A stretch of 32,964 nt of DNA from positions 1 through 32,964 of the forward strand of contig CAZVWW010000014.1 in NCBI GenBank assembly GCA_964631265.1. The letters run 5' to 3'. Source of the DNA: CAZVWW01 sp964631265. GTDB taxonomy: Bacteria > Thermotogota > Thermotogae > MWEM01. The notes under the pieces are model-generated. The model made no database searches and was not told the DNA's origin. It worked only from the letters and a program-made list of their open reading frames with translations. The translations under genes and the position numbers were made by a program. Position 1 is the first letter of the stretch. Each line of letters opens with the position of its first letter. Below are positions 17,099 to 24,216 of the stretch, piece after piece.

Positions 17099-18121
17099 TT
17101 ATTGGTAAGGTCCCCATTTTACAACCGATGATGCCCAGACAAAACCCAATCCGGCACCTACCAGTACGATCAGGGAGCCTTGCTTGATTTTTCCGTCCTT
17201 TAAACCCTGTTCCATGGAAATGATCTGATCATTCTGCCCCGTGTGCCCGTTCTGTTCAAGGTATGTTGTCTGTTCCGGGCTCAGTTCCAGCTCTTCCATG
17301 ATCATGTCATGTGCAGAACGCTTGAAATGAAGGATCGCAAGATAATCAATATCTTTCTGCGAATAGCCGGATTTTTTCAAAGAATCCCGTATCACCCAGA
17401 AGAAGTTGGGGAGTGTCTTTTCCCCCAGTTTCTTCTTGAAGGCCTTCACATCCCCTTTGACTTTGAAATGAAAGTCATTCACATCCTCCGGTTTCATCGG
17501 CCATGAATCGTTGCCGCCAACCGGGACATAACAGCCCCTTGAGAATGAGCCGTCTCCTTTGAAGGAAGAGGAGAGGATGACATTCTCGTTCAACCCTTTT
17601 TCAAGAACAACGGCGGAGCCGCTGGCGCCTATGTCATACATAAATGAGGTTGACGGCTCATCATAACTGATCAGATCGTTATTCCTGTAACCTGAAACAA
17701 GCAGGACCCTCTTCAGGTCAGAATTGTTTCTCATCAGGCTCTTGGCCGTTTCAAAACCGGCCATCATGGAGCCGCACATCGCTTCCATATCAAATCCCCA
17801 GGCATTTTCAGCGCCGAGCCTGTGAGCAACATCCAGACTGGCCAGCCAGCATGGGAAATCCTTGTGTTGAGCCCCGTTCCAGACCACCAGATCAATATCA
17901 GAGGGATTTGTTCCAGCATCCTTCAAGGCCTTTTTGGCCGCCTTCAGCCCCATGTTACTCGCCGTGTCTTCCGGTCCGGGGACGGTCTTCTGATAGACTC
18001 CGAATTTTTCCTTGATCACTTCTTCGGGGATCTCGGTCTTCTTTGCAATATCTTCCGCTGTTTCCACGTTGTCGGGAAAATAGGTGCCTATTCCCTTTAT
18101 ACCGATGATGTCTTCGGACAT
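17099..18121 (-). CDS. 3-oxoacyl-ACP synthase III / HMG-CoA-synthase superfamily protein with altered active site
   Basis: This is a thiolase-superfamily condensing enzyme of 340 aa. I chose the ATG at 18121 because AGAGGG lies just upstream; a GTG at 18139 would overlap the thiolase stop and add six residues. The nucleophile is Cys116 in EAMCGSMMAGFE. A His is kept in AILHFKRSAHD. Where FabH has HGNTSAA the protein reads NGHTGQND, so the usual Cys-His-Asn triad appears to be changed at its third member. The C-terminal VGAGLGFVWASSVVKW is typical of KASIII folds. No ACP or other fatty-acid synthesis gene sits nearby, so it probably works on CoA esters, not ACP. The precise reaction is unknown. 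Confidence 0.8.
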   Translation of the reverse strand: MSEDIIGIKGIGTYFPDNVETAEDIAKKTEIPEEVIKEKFGVYQKTVPGPEDTASNMGLKAAKKALKDAGTNPSDIDLVVWNGAQHKDFPCWLASLDVAHRLGAENAWGFDMEAMCGSMMAGFETAKSLMRNNSDLKRVLLVSGYRNNDLISYDEPSTSFMYDIGASGSAVVLEKGLNENVILSSSFKGDGSFSRGCYVPVGGNDSWPMKPEDVNDFHFKVKGDVKAFKKKLGEKTLPNFFWVIRDSLKKSGYSQKDIDYLAILHFKRSAHDMIMEELELSPEQTTYLEQNGHTGQNDQIISMEQGLKDGKIKQGSLIVLVGAGLGFVWASSVVKWGPYQ

Positions 18122-18135
18122 TTTAAACCCTCTTT

Positions 18136-19341
18136 TCACTCACAATTCTTTAAGATAACAGCTGTTCCCATGCCTCCGCCTATGCAAAGGCTGGCGAGAC
18201 CGTACTTGAGTCCTCTCTTTTTCATCTCATAGAGGAGCGTGACGATGATCCGGTTACCCGTGCATCCAACAGGATGTCCGAGGGCGATTGCGCCTCCGTT
18301 GACGTTGGTTCGCTCCATTAACCATTCACGGCTGACACCGTGTTCTTTTTCAAGCGCCATCATGACGCCCAGGCTCTGGACAGCAAAGGCCTCATTTAGC
18401 TCAAGCAGTTCAATATCCGTTAATTTCATATTTGCTTTTTTCAGGACTTTACGGATGGCTCCGACAGGACCCAGTCCCATAACAGCCGGCTCAACGCCGT
18501 GTTGTGAGAAGGCTACCAGCTCAGCAAGCGGTTTGGCACCGAGTTCATTCATCTTCTCTTCACTCATGATAACGGTCATTGAAGCCCCGTCGTTGATCCC
18601 GGATGAGTTTCCCGCCGTGACGGAACCCTCTTTTTTAAATGCAGGTCTCAACTTTCCCAGGCTTTCCACCGTTGTCTGCGGTCTCGGATGCTCATCTTTA
18701 TCGAAAGTAACGGTTCCCTTTCGGGTCTTAATCTCAACGGGCGTGATTTCCTCCTGAAATTTGTTTTCTTCCATCGCCCGTCCGGCACGCTTTTGACTCT
18801 CAGCGGCAAATTGATCCTGCTGTGCTCTGCTGATCTCGTACCGTTCAGCAATGTTTTCAGCTGTAACGCCCATATGATAGGCATTAAAAACATCCGTGAG
18901 GCCATCGCTGACAAGATGGTCAACGATTTTTCCATCTCCAAGCCTGTACCCGAATCTTCCCTTCGGCAGGAGATAAGGGGCCATGGTCATATTTTCAATA
19001 CCTCCGGCCAGAACAGTATCGGCCTCACCGAGTAAGATGTCGCTGGCGCCTGTCATGACTGATTTCATTCCGGAACCGCATACCATATTAACGGTATAAC
19101 CCGGTTTCTCCTCGGGAACACCGGCATGGATACTGACCTGTCTGCCGGGCCCCATTCCCTGTCCGGCGGATAATATATTCCCCACGATTGTTTCATCTAT
19201 GTTGTCACCTTTGATTCCGGATTGTGCCATCGCAGCTTTTGCCGCTGTAACGCCGAGTTTGACCGCTGACGTCTTTTTCAGTGTTCCCCCGAGTGTGCCG
19301 ATGGCCGTTCTTTTTGCTCCTGTTATAAATACTTTCTTCAT
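18136..19341 (-). CDS. Acetyl-CoA C-acetyltransferase (thiolase)
   Basis: This 401-aa type-II thiolase carries the full active site: Cys88 in NMVCGSGMKS, His in GGAIALGHPVGCTGNR and the second Cys in SLCIGGGMGTA. It cleaves acetoacetyl-CoA (or longer 3-oxoacyl-CoA) to acetyl-CoA, or runs the reverse condensation. Its ATG at 19341 overlaps the stop of the double-TetR gene (ATGA). Together with the FabG-like reductase and the CoA-transferase it forms a short hydroxyacid/ketoacid pathway. Direction is inferred from the transporter and hydrolase genes downstream, which favour breakdown. Confidence 0.93.
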   Translation of the reverse strand: MKKVFITGAKRTAIGTLGGTLKKTSAVKLGVTAAKAAMAQSGIKGDNIDETIVGNILSAGQGMGPGRQVSIHAGVPEEKPGYTVNMVCGSGMKSVMTGASDILLGEADTVLAGGIENMTMAPYLLPKGRFGYRLGDGKIVDHLVSDGLTDVFNAYHMGVTAENIAERYEISRAQQDQFAAESQKRAGRAMEENKFQEEITPVEIKTRKGTVTFDKDEHPRPQTTVESLGKLRPAFKKEGSVTAGNSSGINDGASMTVIMSEEKMNELGAKPLAELVAFSQHGVEPAVMGLGPVGAIRKVLKKANMKLTDIELLELNEAFAVQSLGVMMALEKEHGVSREWLMERTNVNGGAIALGHPVGCTGNRIIVTLLYEMKKRGLKYGLASLCIGGGMGTAVILKNCE

Positions 19342-20612
19342 TTTTGACCTCCTGTGATATGGTGTTCTTTCCTTTCCGTCTTCCCGACTTTAAAACCTTC
19401 CAGAACTCTCACGGAAAGTGGTTTTAAATAATGTGAAAACTCACCGGTTTCCGTTTTTTCAAGGATCAGGAGAGACTGCCCGAGCAGATGTCCGATGCCC
19501 ATTAATATCGATGTCAGTACATCAGAGTCCGTTTTTCTTATCTGGCCTTTTTTCATCGCCTTTTCAAGAGAATGCTTGTACGGTTCTTGAAGGGAATTAT
19601 AGTATTCAAGCGTGACGCACGAATCAATGAACTCACTTTCCCTGACAACACCGTACATGTTCGAGTGTTGACTGAAAAAGGCCAGAAACCCCTTATAACC
19701 GGCAATCTCCTGATCCCGTCTATCTTCAAACCGGTTCATGTATTGTTTTATGATGTGTCTCAGTTCTTTACTTGTTCTCTCTACGAGGACCCGTAATATC
19801 TCAAACTTTGAGGAAAAGTACAAATAAAACGTCCCGACACTCAATCCGGAATCCGAACAGATCTCATGAACTGTTGTCTCGAAATAGCCTCTGTTTCCAA
19901 AGAGTTTCTCAGCACTGTCAAGGAGTTTCTTTTTGCTCTGTTCCCCTCTGTTCAACCTTCTTTGAGGCTTCATTTTCAGACCTTCAACCGGTTGGAAGAC
20001 CTCTCTGTTTAATGTAAAGACATTTCTGGAAGGTTGTGTATTCGAGGCGGAGATTCCCTTTAAGTAAAATGCCTGAAGATTAGATCGGGTGTTGTCGGGA
20101 ACCTCCCGGTTCTGCCAGAGAATCCAGTATCCTGCAATATAGAAAAGGGGACCGAAATAGAACCAGAATACGGCATCTATTTCAAGGGGATCGTCAGAGA
20201 AAATACCGGTTTCAACAAGGGACTCCTTAATGGTGTTGTGAAAACTGAGACACAGTTTCTTATCAATAAATTCTGCTTCCCGAAAGACTTTGTATTCAGC
20301 GCGAAAGCGCCAGAATGTGTCAAAGACCCGTTCGGTTAAGACTGCAATCTTCTCGTTAAACGGCAGGTTTGATCCGAAAACACTTTTGACAAGGTTGAAA
20401 AATTCATTTTGAAAAGACTCCAAAATCATCTCAAATATCTCGTTTTTCGAGCCAAAATACTGATAAAAAGTGGCAGGAGAGATACTCGCCTCTTTTGAAA
20501 CGGCGAGTACAGATGTCTTGTGATAGCCCTTTTCCAAAAAGAGTCTTTGTGCACTGTCAAATATCCGTTTCCAGGTTGCCTCTCCCCTTGCCGATTTTGG
20601 AACTCTTCTCAA
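19338..20612 (-). CDS. Tandem (single-chain) TetR-family regulator with two HTH domains
   Basis: The 424-aa protein holds two complete TetR units in one chain. The first HTH is at about residues 12-60 (KTSVLAVSKEASISPATFYQYFGSKNEIFE), and its ligand domain runs to about 205. The second HTH is at about 222-270 (ETTVHEICSDSGLSVGTFYLYFSSKFEIL) with its own ligand domain to the end. Normal TetR proteins are about 200 aa and bind palindromes as dimers, so this polypeptide looks like a covalent pseudo-dimer. The likely target is the palindrome at 21443-21459 in front of the operon. It lies second in the operon, 19 nt after FabG and overlapping the thiolase start, consistent with autoregulation. The inducer is unknown; an acyl-CoA fits the genes it sits with. 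Confidence 0.88.
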   Translation of the reverse strand: MRRVPKSARGEATWKRIFDSAQRLFLEKGYHKTSVLAVSKEASISPATFYQYFGSKNEIFEMILESFQNEFFNLVKSVFGSNLPFNEKIAVLTERVFDTFWRFRAEYKVFREAEFIDKKLCLSFHNTIKESLVETGIFSDDPLEIDAVFWFYFGPLFYIAGYWILWQNREVPDNTRSNLQAFYLKGISASNTQPSRNVFTLNREVFQPVEGLKMKPQRRLNRGEQSKKKLLDSAEKLFGNRGYFETTVHEICSDSGLSVGTFYLYFSSKFEILRVLVERTSKELRHIIKQYMNRFEDRRDQEIAGYKGFLAFFSQHSNMYGVVRESEFIDSCVTLEYYNSLQEPYKHSLEKAMKKGQIRKTDSDVLTSILMGIGHLLGQSLLILEKTETGEFSHYLKPLSVRVLEGFKVGKTERKEHHITGGQK

Positions 20613-20631
20613 TTTAAACAGAATCCTTTCT

Positions 20632-21369
20632 TTAAATGACCAGCCCGCCGTCTACTCCCAGGACCTGACCGGTTATATATCTTGCATCGTCACTTGCCAG
20701 GAACAAAAAGGCATTTGCAATGTCTTTGGGTTCTCCGAGCATCTTCAACGGTGTCTTGTCCTTCATGTGATCGAGAATCTTTTGCGGCAGGTTCTCGGTC
20801 ATCGGGGTCTGGATAAAGCCGGGGGCCACAGCATTCACTCTGATCTTATACCTTGAGAGTTCTTTTGCCCATGTGTAGGTCATGCCGATAATACCTGACT
20901 TTGATGCGGCGTAGTTTGTCTGGCCCACATTTCCGTAAACGCCGACAACCGATGAGGTTGAAAGAACAACACCACCGGTCTTTTTCATCATCTTTGACAC
21001 AGCCTGGGTCATATTGAAGACTCCCTTGAGATTAACGTCAATGACCTGATCCCACTGTTCCTCCGTCATCTTCATGAGAAATGCGTCCTTTGTTATACCG
21101 GCATTGTTGACGAGTATGTCAATCTGCCCAAACGTCTCTTTCACCTCTCCGAGGACTTTGTCAATCTTTTCCCGGTCTGTTACATTAAGATGGAACCCCT
21201 TAACAGTTCCCTCAAATCCAGCAGCTTCACTCTCCACCTGCTTCAAGTCATCGTCGAGAAGGTCACAAACGGCAACATTGGCTCCCTCTTTTGCAAACAT
21301 CAGGGCCGTCTCTTTTCCGATTCCCCTTGCTCCACCTGTTATTAACGCACATTTTCCTTTTAGTTTCAA
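20632..21369 (-). CDS. fabG: Short-chain 3-oxoacyl/3-hydroxyacyl reductase or dehydrogenase (FabG/PhaB-like)
   Basis: This is a 245-aa SDR enzyme and the first gene of the operon. The nucleotide loop TGGARGIG lies at 11-18, NNAG near 88-91, and the catalytic residues are Ser140, Tyr153 and Lys157 in the SSVVGVYGN...NYAASKSG region. NNAGITKDAFLMKM matches FabG/PhaB proteins. At the end of strand beta-2 the sequence is VAVCDLLDD, with Asp at position 36; an acidic residue here normally selects NAD(H) over NADP(H). This suggests a catabolic 3-hydroxyacyl-CoA dehydrogenase rather than a biosynthetic FabG (inference). AGGTGTTG lies upstream of the ATG. Confidence 0.9.
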   Translation of the reverse strand: MKLKGKCALITGGARGIGKETALMFAKEGANVAVCDLLDDDLKQVESEAAGFEGTVKGFHLNVTDREKIDKVLGEVKETFGQIDILVNNAGITKDAFLMKMTEEQWDQVIDVNLKGVFNMTQAVSKMMKKTGGVVLSTSSVVGVYGNVGQTNYAASKSGIIGMTYTWAKELSRYKIRVNAVAPGFIQTPMTENLPQKILDHMKDKTPLKMLGEPKDIANAFLFLASDDARYITGQVLGVDGGLVI

Positions 21370-21442
21370 AACAACACCTCCATGAAATATTTAAATCTGA
21401 TCAATCCGTTGGGTTAAGCTTTCAACTTCCTTCGCTTTCTTC

Positions 21443-21459
21443 ATAGGTGAATCACCTAT
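21443..21459. promoter_or_regulatory. 17-bp palindrome, probable TetR operator
   Basis: ATAGGTGA, a central A, then TCACCTAT form perfect 8-bp arms. It lies just downstream of the predicted -10 of the fabG promoter, where a bound repressor would block transcription. The operon encodes its own tandem TetR protein. Assignment of protein to site is inference. Confidence 0.7.
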
Positions 21460-21468
21460 CACATATCT

Positions 21469-21496
21469 ATCATATACCTTTCAGAAAACAATTCAA
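21469..21496 (-). promoter_or_regulatory. Sigma70-like promoter of the fabG-tetR-thiolase-liv operon
   Basis: On the minus strand TTGAAT (21491-21496) and TATGAT (21469-21474) are 16 bp apart. The start would fall near 21462, at the edge of the palindrome, leaving a leader of about 90 nt before the fabG ATG. The rest of the 321-bp divergent region is AT-rich without ORFs. Confidence 0.55.
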
Positions 21497-21670
21497 GTCT
21501 GAAAAGAAAGCATCAGTCGTTTTTAGAGTTGATTATTTCTGATTAGAGGCATAAGGTTTTTAAAATTGGAGTTATTGAAGGTCGATTGAAAAATCCATTC
21601 TAAAAAGCGAATGGGCTCTTGTGTATTCGGGTACTACACCGCCACAATGAATAGGGGTTAAACGATTTAA

Positions 21671-21679
21671 TGATATAAT
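21671..21679 (+). promoter_or_regulatory. Extended -10 promoter of the nuclease-fold gene
   Basis: TGATATAAT is a perfect extended -10 (TGn plus TATAAT). The predicted start is only about a dozen nt before the ATG at 21700, so the ribosome binding site AGAGGTGAG (21687-21695) would be at the very 5' end of the transcript. Confidence 0.5.
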
Positions 21680-21699
21680 GGGCTGCAGAGGTGAGTTTA

Positions 21700-22236
21700 A
21701 TGGTTGACAAGAAGCTGTTAGTGATAGTTTTTTCGGTGATAATCGTAACGGTTGGCTTTTCTAACACTTTGACGAGAAACGGTGCGCTCTTTTCCTATCC
21801 GTTTGAGACCGTACCCGTTCACTATCAAAAGGTCACCGTCCATAAGATACTGGATCCGTTCACATTAGAAGTGATTGCTGACGGGGAATTGGTAAAGCTT
21901 AAAATGATCGGGGTTGCCTATGCTCAGAATGCCTTTGAAGAGTCCGGAAAGCATTTTGATCTGAGAAAGGCACTCAACTTTACGCGGGCGATGTGCTATC
22001 CCGGTTCGGAGGTCTACCTGACCTATGGGATTAAACGCTATGACAACAACGGTGCTCTGCTTTCTTATATCTGGTACAGAACCCCGGGCGGCATCTGGGT
22101 GATGCATAACCTGTCCCTCATAACGAACCTGAAAGCCCCTTACACAGGCTATTTCCATTTGGATGATACCTGGATCACTGAGTTTAATGAGGCAGACCGA
22201 CGCTACAGGGAAAACACGTTTGAAACGCTTCTTTAG
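21700..22236 (+). CDS. Exported protein with a degenerate thermonuclease (SNase-like) fold
   Basis: The ATG at 21700 has AGAGGTGAG at good distance and is preferred over a GTG at 21691. Residues 6-21 form one hydrophobic signal or anchor segment. The region from VTVHKILDPFTLEVIADGEL to KLKMIGVAY, followed by LTYGIKRYDNNGALLSYIWY and MHNLSLI, follows the order of strands in SNase domains (VDGDT, LIGVDAPE, DRYGRLLAYV, LN). The catalytic positions are not kept: the Asp-Gly-Asp-Thr segment is LDPFT, and the Arg of YGR is Ala. So it is probably a non-catalytic binding protein on the cell surface or in the periplasm. It is monocistronic and runs convergent with the next gene only 4 nt away. Confidence 0.65.
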   Translation: MVDKKLLVIVFSVIIVTVGFSNTLTRNGALFSYPFETVPVHYQKVTVHKILDPFTLEVIADGELVKLKMIGVAYAQNAFEESGKHFDLRKALNFTRAMCYPGSEVYLTYGIKRYDNNGALLSYIWYRTPGGIWVMHNLSLITNLKAPYTGYFHLDDTWITEFNEADRRYRENTFETLL

Positions 22237-22240
22237 ACTA

Positions 22241-22498
22241 TTATGGACTTTCTATGGCCTTTTTACCCTTTTCGGTTATCTGCCAGTATATAATCCCATT
22301 GCTCTCGCCAGAGCAAAAAGTAGCGAGTTGACAACTTGAGCAACTTGAGTCGCATTGCTCCTCTTTGATGTACCCGAGTCTCTTCATATCCTCAAGGAGT
22401 GCCTCGACCATGCCGGGAGAGACATCCAGTTTATCTGAAAGCCCTTTTATTGATAAATAAGGCATTTTTGAGAGTATCGTCAGTGTTCTTTTTATCAT
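22241..22498 (-). CDS. FeoC-like small winged-helix protein with Cys cluster
   Basis: This is an 85-aa protein: a winged helix (LSIKGLSDKLDVSPGMVEALLEDMKRLGYI) followed by the cysteine cluster CDSSCSSC...FC, four Cys spaced 3, 2 and 5 residues apart, then a wing strand IIYWQITEKGKKAI. That plan matches the FeoC family, whose cysteines bind an iron-sulfur cluster next to FeoB iron transporters. No FeoA or FeoB is in this window; instead it follows xanthine phosphoribosyltransferase by 6 nt on the same strand. It may therefore regulate other genes in response to iron or oxygen. Confidence 0.75.
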   Translation of the reverse strand: MIKRTLTILSKMPYLSIKGLSDKLDVSPGMVEALLEDMKRLGYIKEEQCDSSCSSCQLATFCSGESNGIIYWQITEKGKKAIESP

Positions 22499-22504
22499 GT
22501 TGTT

Positions 22505-23122
22505 TTACTCCGTTCCGGTCCCCTCTTCAAAGGCTATTCCGTTTTCCGATAACGCTGCAATCCTCAGCAAACCGAAGACAGGTACGTTAAATTCATCCTC
22601 CAGCAGTCTTCTTCCACCTTCAAAAGTCTTTTCAACAAGCGTGGCAATGCCCGTTAATTCGCAGCCGGCCTCTTCAATAATCTTGCCCATTGCGTGAATC
22701 GTCTTTCCACTCGCCAGAAAATCATCAACAAGGAGGACCCTTTCCCCTTCATTAAGCATTTGTGAGGATAGGTACAATGTGACCACACCACCCTTTGTAT
22801 GGGAAGGGGCATTTTTTGAATAGGCGTTTCTCATTGTGATAGGTTTTTTCTTTCTTGCAAAGACCAGGGGAACATTCAATGCATCAGCTACCGCATACCC
22901 CGGGGCGATACCGGAAGTTTCAATGGTGATCACACGGGAGATATCCTGATCCCCAAAAGCATTGAGAACCGCCGTAGCAAAATTGTTCATCATATCGGGA
23001 TAAATCTGATGATTGACAAAGCTGTCGATCTTCAGAATGCCGTTTCCAAGATATTCGCCCTCTTCATCGACTTTGTCCTTCCACTGTTTGATGATTGTCT
23101 TTGTTTCATTGATGTCCTTCAT
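22505..23122 (-). CDS. xpt: Xanthine phosphoribosyltransferase-like enzyme
   Basis: This 205-aa type-I phosphoribosyltransferase converts xanthine (or a related purine) and PRPP to the nucleotide for purine salvage. The PRPP loop VLLVDDFLASGKT lies at about residues 129-141; ILKIDSFVNHQIYPDMM near the start and VITIETSGIAPGYAVADAL are typical of Xpt. It is slightly longer than B. subtilis Xpt (194 aa). The start overlaps the FabK stop by 17 nt, so the two are co-transcribed. No purine riboswitch is visible, because the gene has no leader of its own. Confidence 0.9.
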   Translation of the reverse strand: MKDINETKTIIKQWKDKVDEEGEYLGNGILKIDSFVNHQIYPDMMNNFATAVLNAFGDQDISRVITIETSGIAPGYAVADALNVPLVFARKKKPITMRNAYSKNAPSHTKGGVVTLYLSSQMLNEGERVLLVDDFLASGKTIHAMGKIIEEAGCELTGIATLVEKTFEGGRRLLEDEFNVPVFGLLRIAALSENGIAFEEGTGTE

Positions 23123-24038
23123 TCATACTCCTTTCAAATCCTTTGATGGTGTTTTGGATAATCGTTTCTACACTCAGTATCTCATTGATATTGTCCATTG
23201 ATAATCCTGCCATAAAAGAGGCATTATCAGGATTGCCCTCATTAACGGCTTTTGAAAGTGAACCAAGCATGATTTTTTCCGCTTTCTCCGGGTCCTCTCT
23301 CTCCAGCTTTTTCATCTTCTTAATAAATCTGGATTTGATCACCCTGACCGGATGACCCAAATCATCACCTGTGATGGTTGAATCTCTCAGTCCTTTTTTA
23401 ACGATCAGCTCCTTGTAATGCGGATGTATTTCAGCCTCATGGGAACATAAAAATCTTGTGCCCATCTGTATTCCTTCGGCCCCCAGTGAAAAAACGGCTT
23501 TCATTGTCCCGGCATCAGCTATACCTCCGGCCGCAATAACCGGAACATCCAGTGCTTTAGTGAGCGATGGTGTCAGTGTGAGGGTGGTGGCAGTTCCGAT
23601 ATGCCCCCCCGCCTCAAGCCCTTCCCCAATAATGGCATCGATTCCGGCTCTTTCAAGGAAGATGGCCAGGTTGGTGGACGACACCACCCCGAGGGCCTTT
23701 ATTCCTCTCTCCTTAACCTTTTTGAGGTGTTTTGCAGGATTACCGGCACCAAAAATGATCGTTGAAACCCCCTCTTCGTAAAGAACTGCCAGTTGCCTGT
23801 CAACATCAGGATTAATGAGGACCAGATTAACGGCAAAGGGCCTGTCGGTGAGCTGTTTTGCTTTTTTAACAGATTCACGAAGTTCTCCCGGTTGCATGGC
23901 TGCGGCCCCGATAGTTCCCAAACCGCCGGCGTTCGAAACCGCTGCTGCTAAAGCAGCAGTGCCCGCCCAGGCCATACCACCTTCTAAAACAGGATATTGA
24001 ATGCCGAGTAGTTTACAGACTCGATTATTCTCAAACAA
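23106..24038 (-). CDS. fabK: FabK-type enoyl-ACP reductase / nitronate monooxygenase family flavoprotein
   Basis: This is an FMN-dependent TIM-barrel enzyme of the 2-nitropropane dioxygenase family. NRVCKLLGIQYPVLEGGMAW, GEGLEAGGHIG (containing the His of the FabK active site), VIAAGGIADAGTMKAVFSLGAEGIQMGTRFL and SHEAEIHPHYKE are characteristic of FabK, which reduces enoyl-ACP in the last step of fatty acid elongation. I place the start at TTG 24038, with AAGG 7 nt upstream, because the product then begins MFENNRVC as FabK proteins do; a GTG at 24053 has no ribosome binding site. Nitronate monooxygenase is the alternative. It heads an operon with xpt and the FeoC-like gene. Confidence 0.85.
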   Translation of the reverse strand: MFENNRVCKLLGIQYPVLEGGMAWAGTAALAAAVSNAGGLGTIGAAAMQPGELRESVKKAKQLTDRPFAVNLVLINPDVDRQLAVLYEEGVSTIIFGAGNPAKHLKKVKERGIKALGVVSSTNLAIFLERAGIDAIIGEGLEAGGHIGTATTLTLTPSLTKALDVPVIAAGGIADAGTMKAVFSLGAEGIQMGTRFLCSHEAEIHPHYKELIVKKGLRDSTITGDDLGHPVRVIKSRFIKKMKKLEREDPEKAEKIMLGSLSKAVNEGNPDNASFMAGLSMDNINEILSVETIIQNTIKGFERSMNEGHQ

Positions 24039-24120
24039 TCTTTCACCTTCCACTTCATTATGATATGATTTATGATACCATACCTCTTGAACGATATAGA
24101 CCGAACAGACAATCGAAGCA

Positions 24121-24129
24121 TGTTATAAT
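24121..24129 (+). promoter_or_regulatory. Extended -10 promoter of the glycosyltransferase gene
   Basis: TGTTATAAT is an extended -10 (TG-T-TATAAT); no clear -35 is seen. The leader to the ATG at 24217 is about 80 nt and ends in AAGGATAAGGTGA. Confidence 0.4.
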
Positions 24130-24216
24130 TTAACGCCAAAAGCCAAGCCGATTATAACCAAATGATCAAATAGATTGAAATACCATCAATAGATCTTGAA
24201 AGGATAAGGTGAATCG

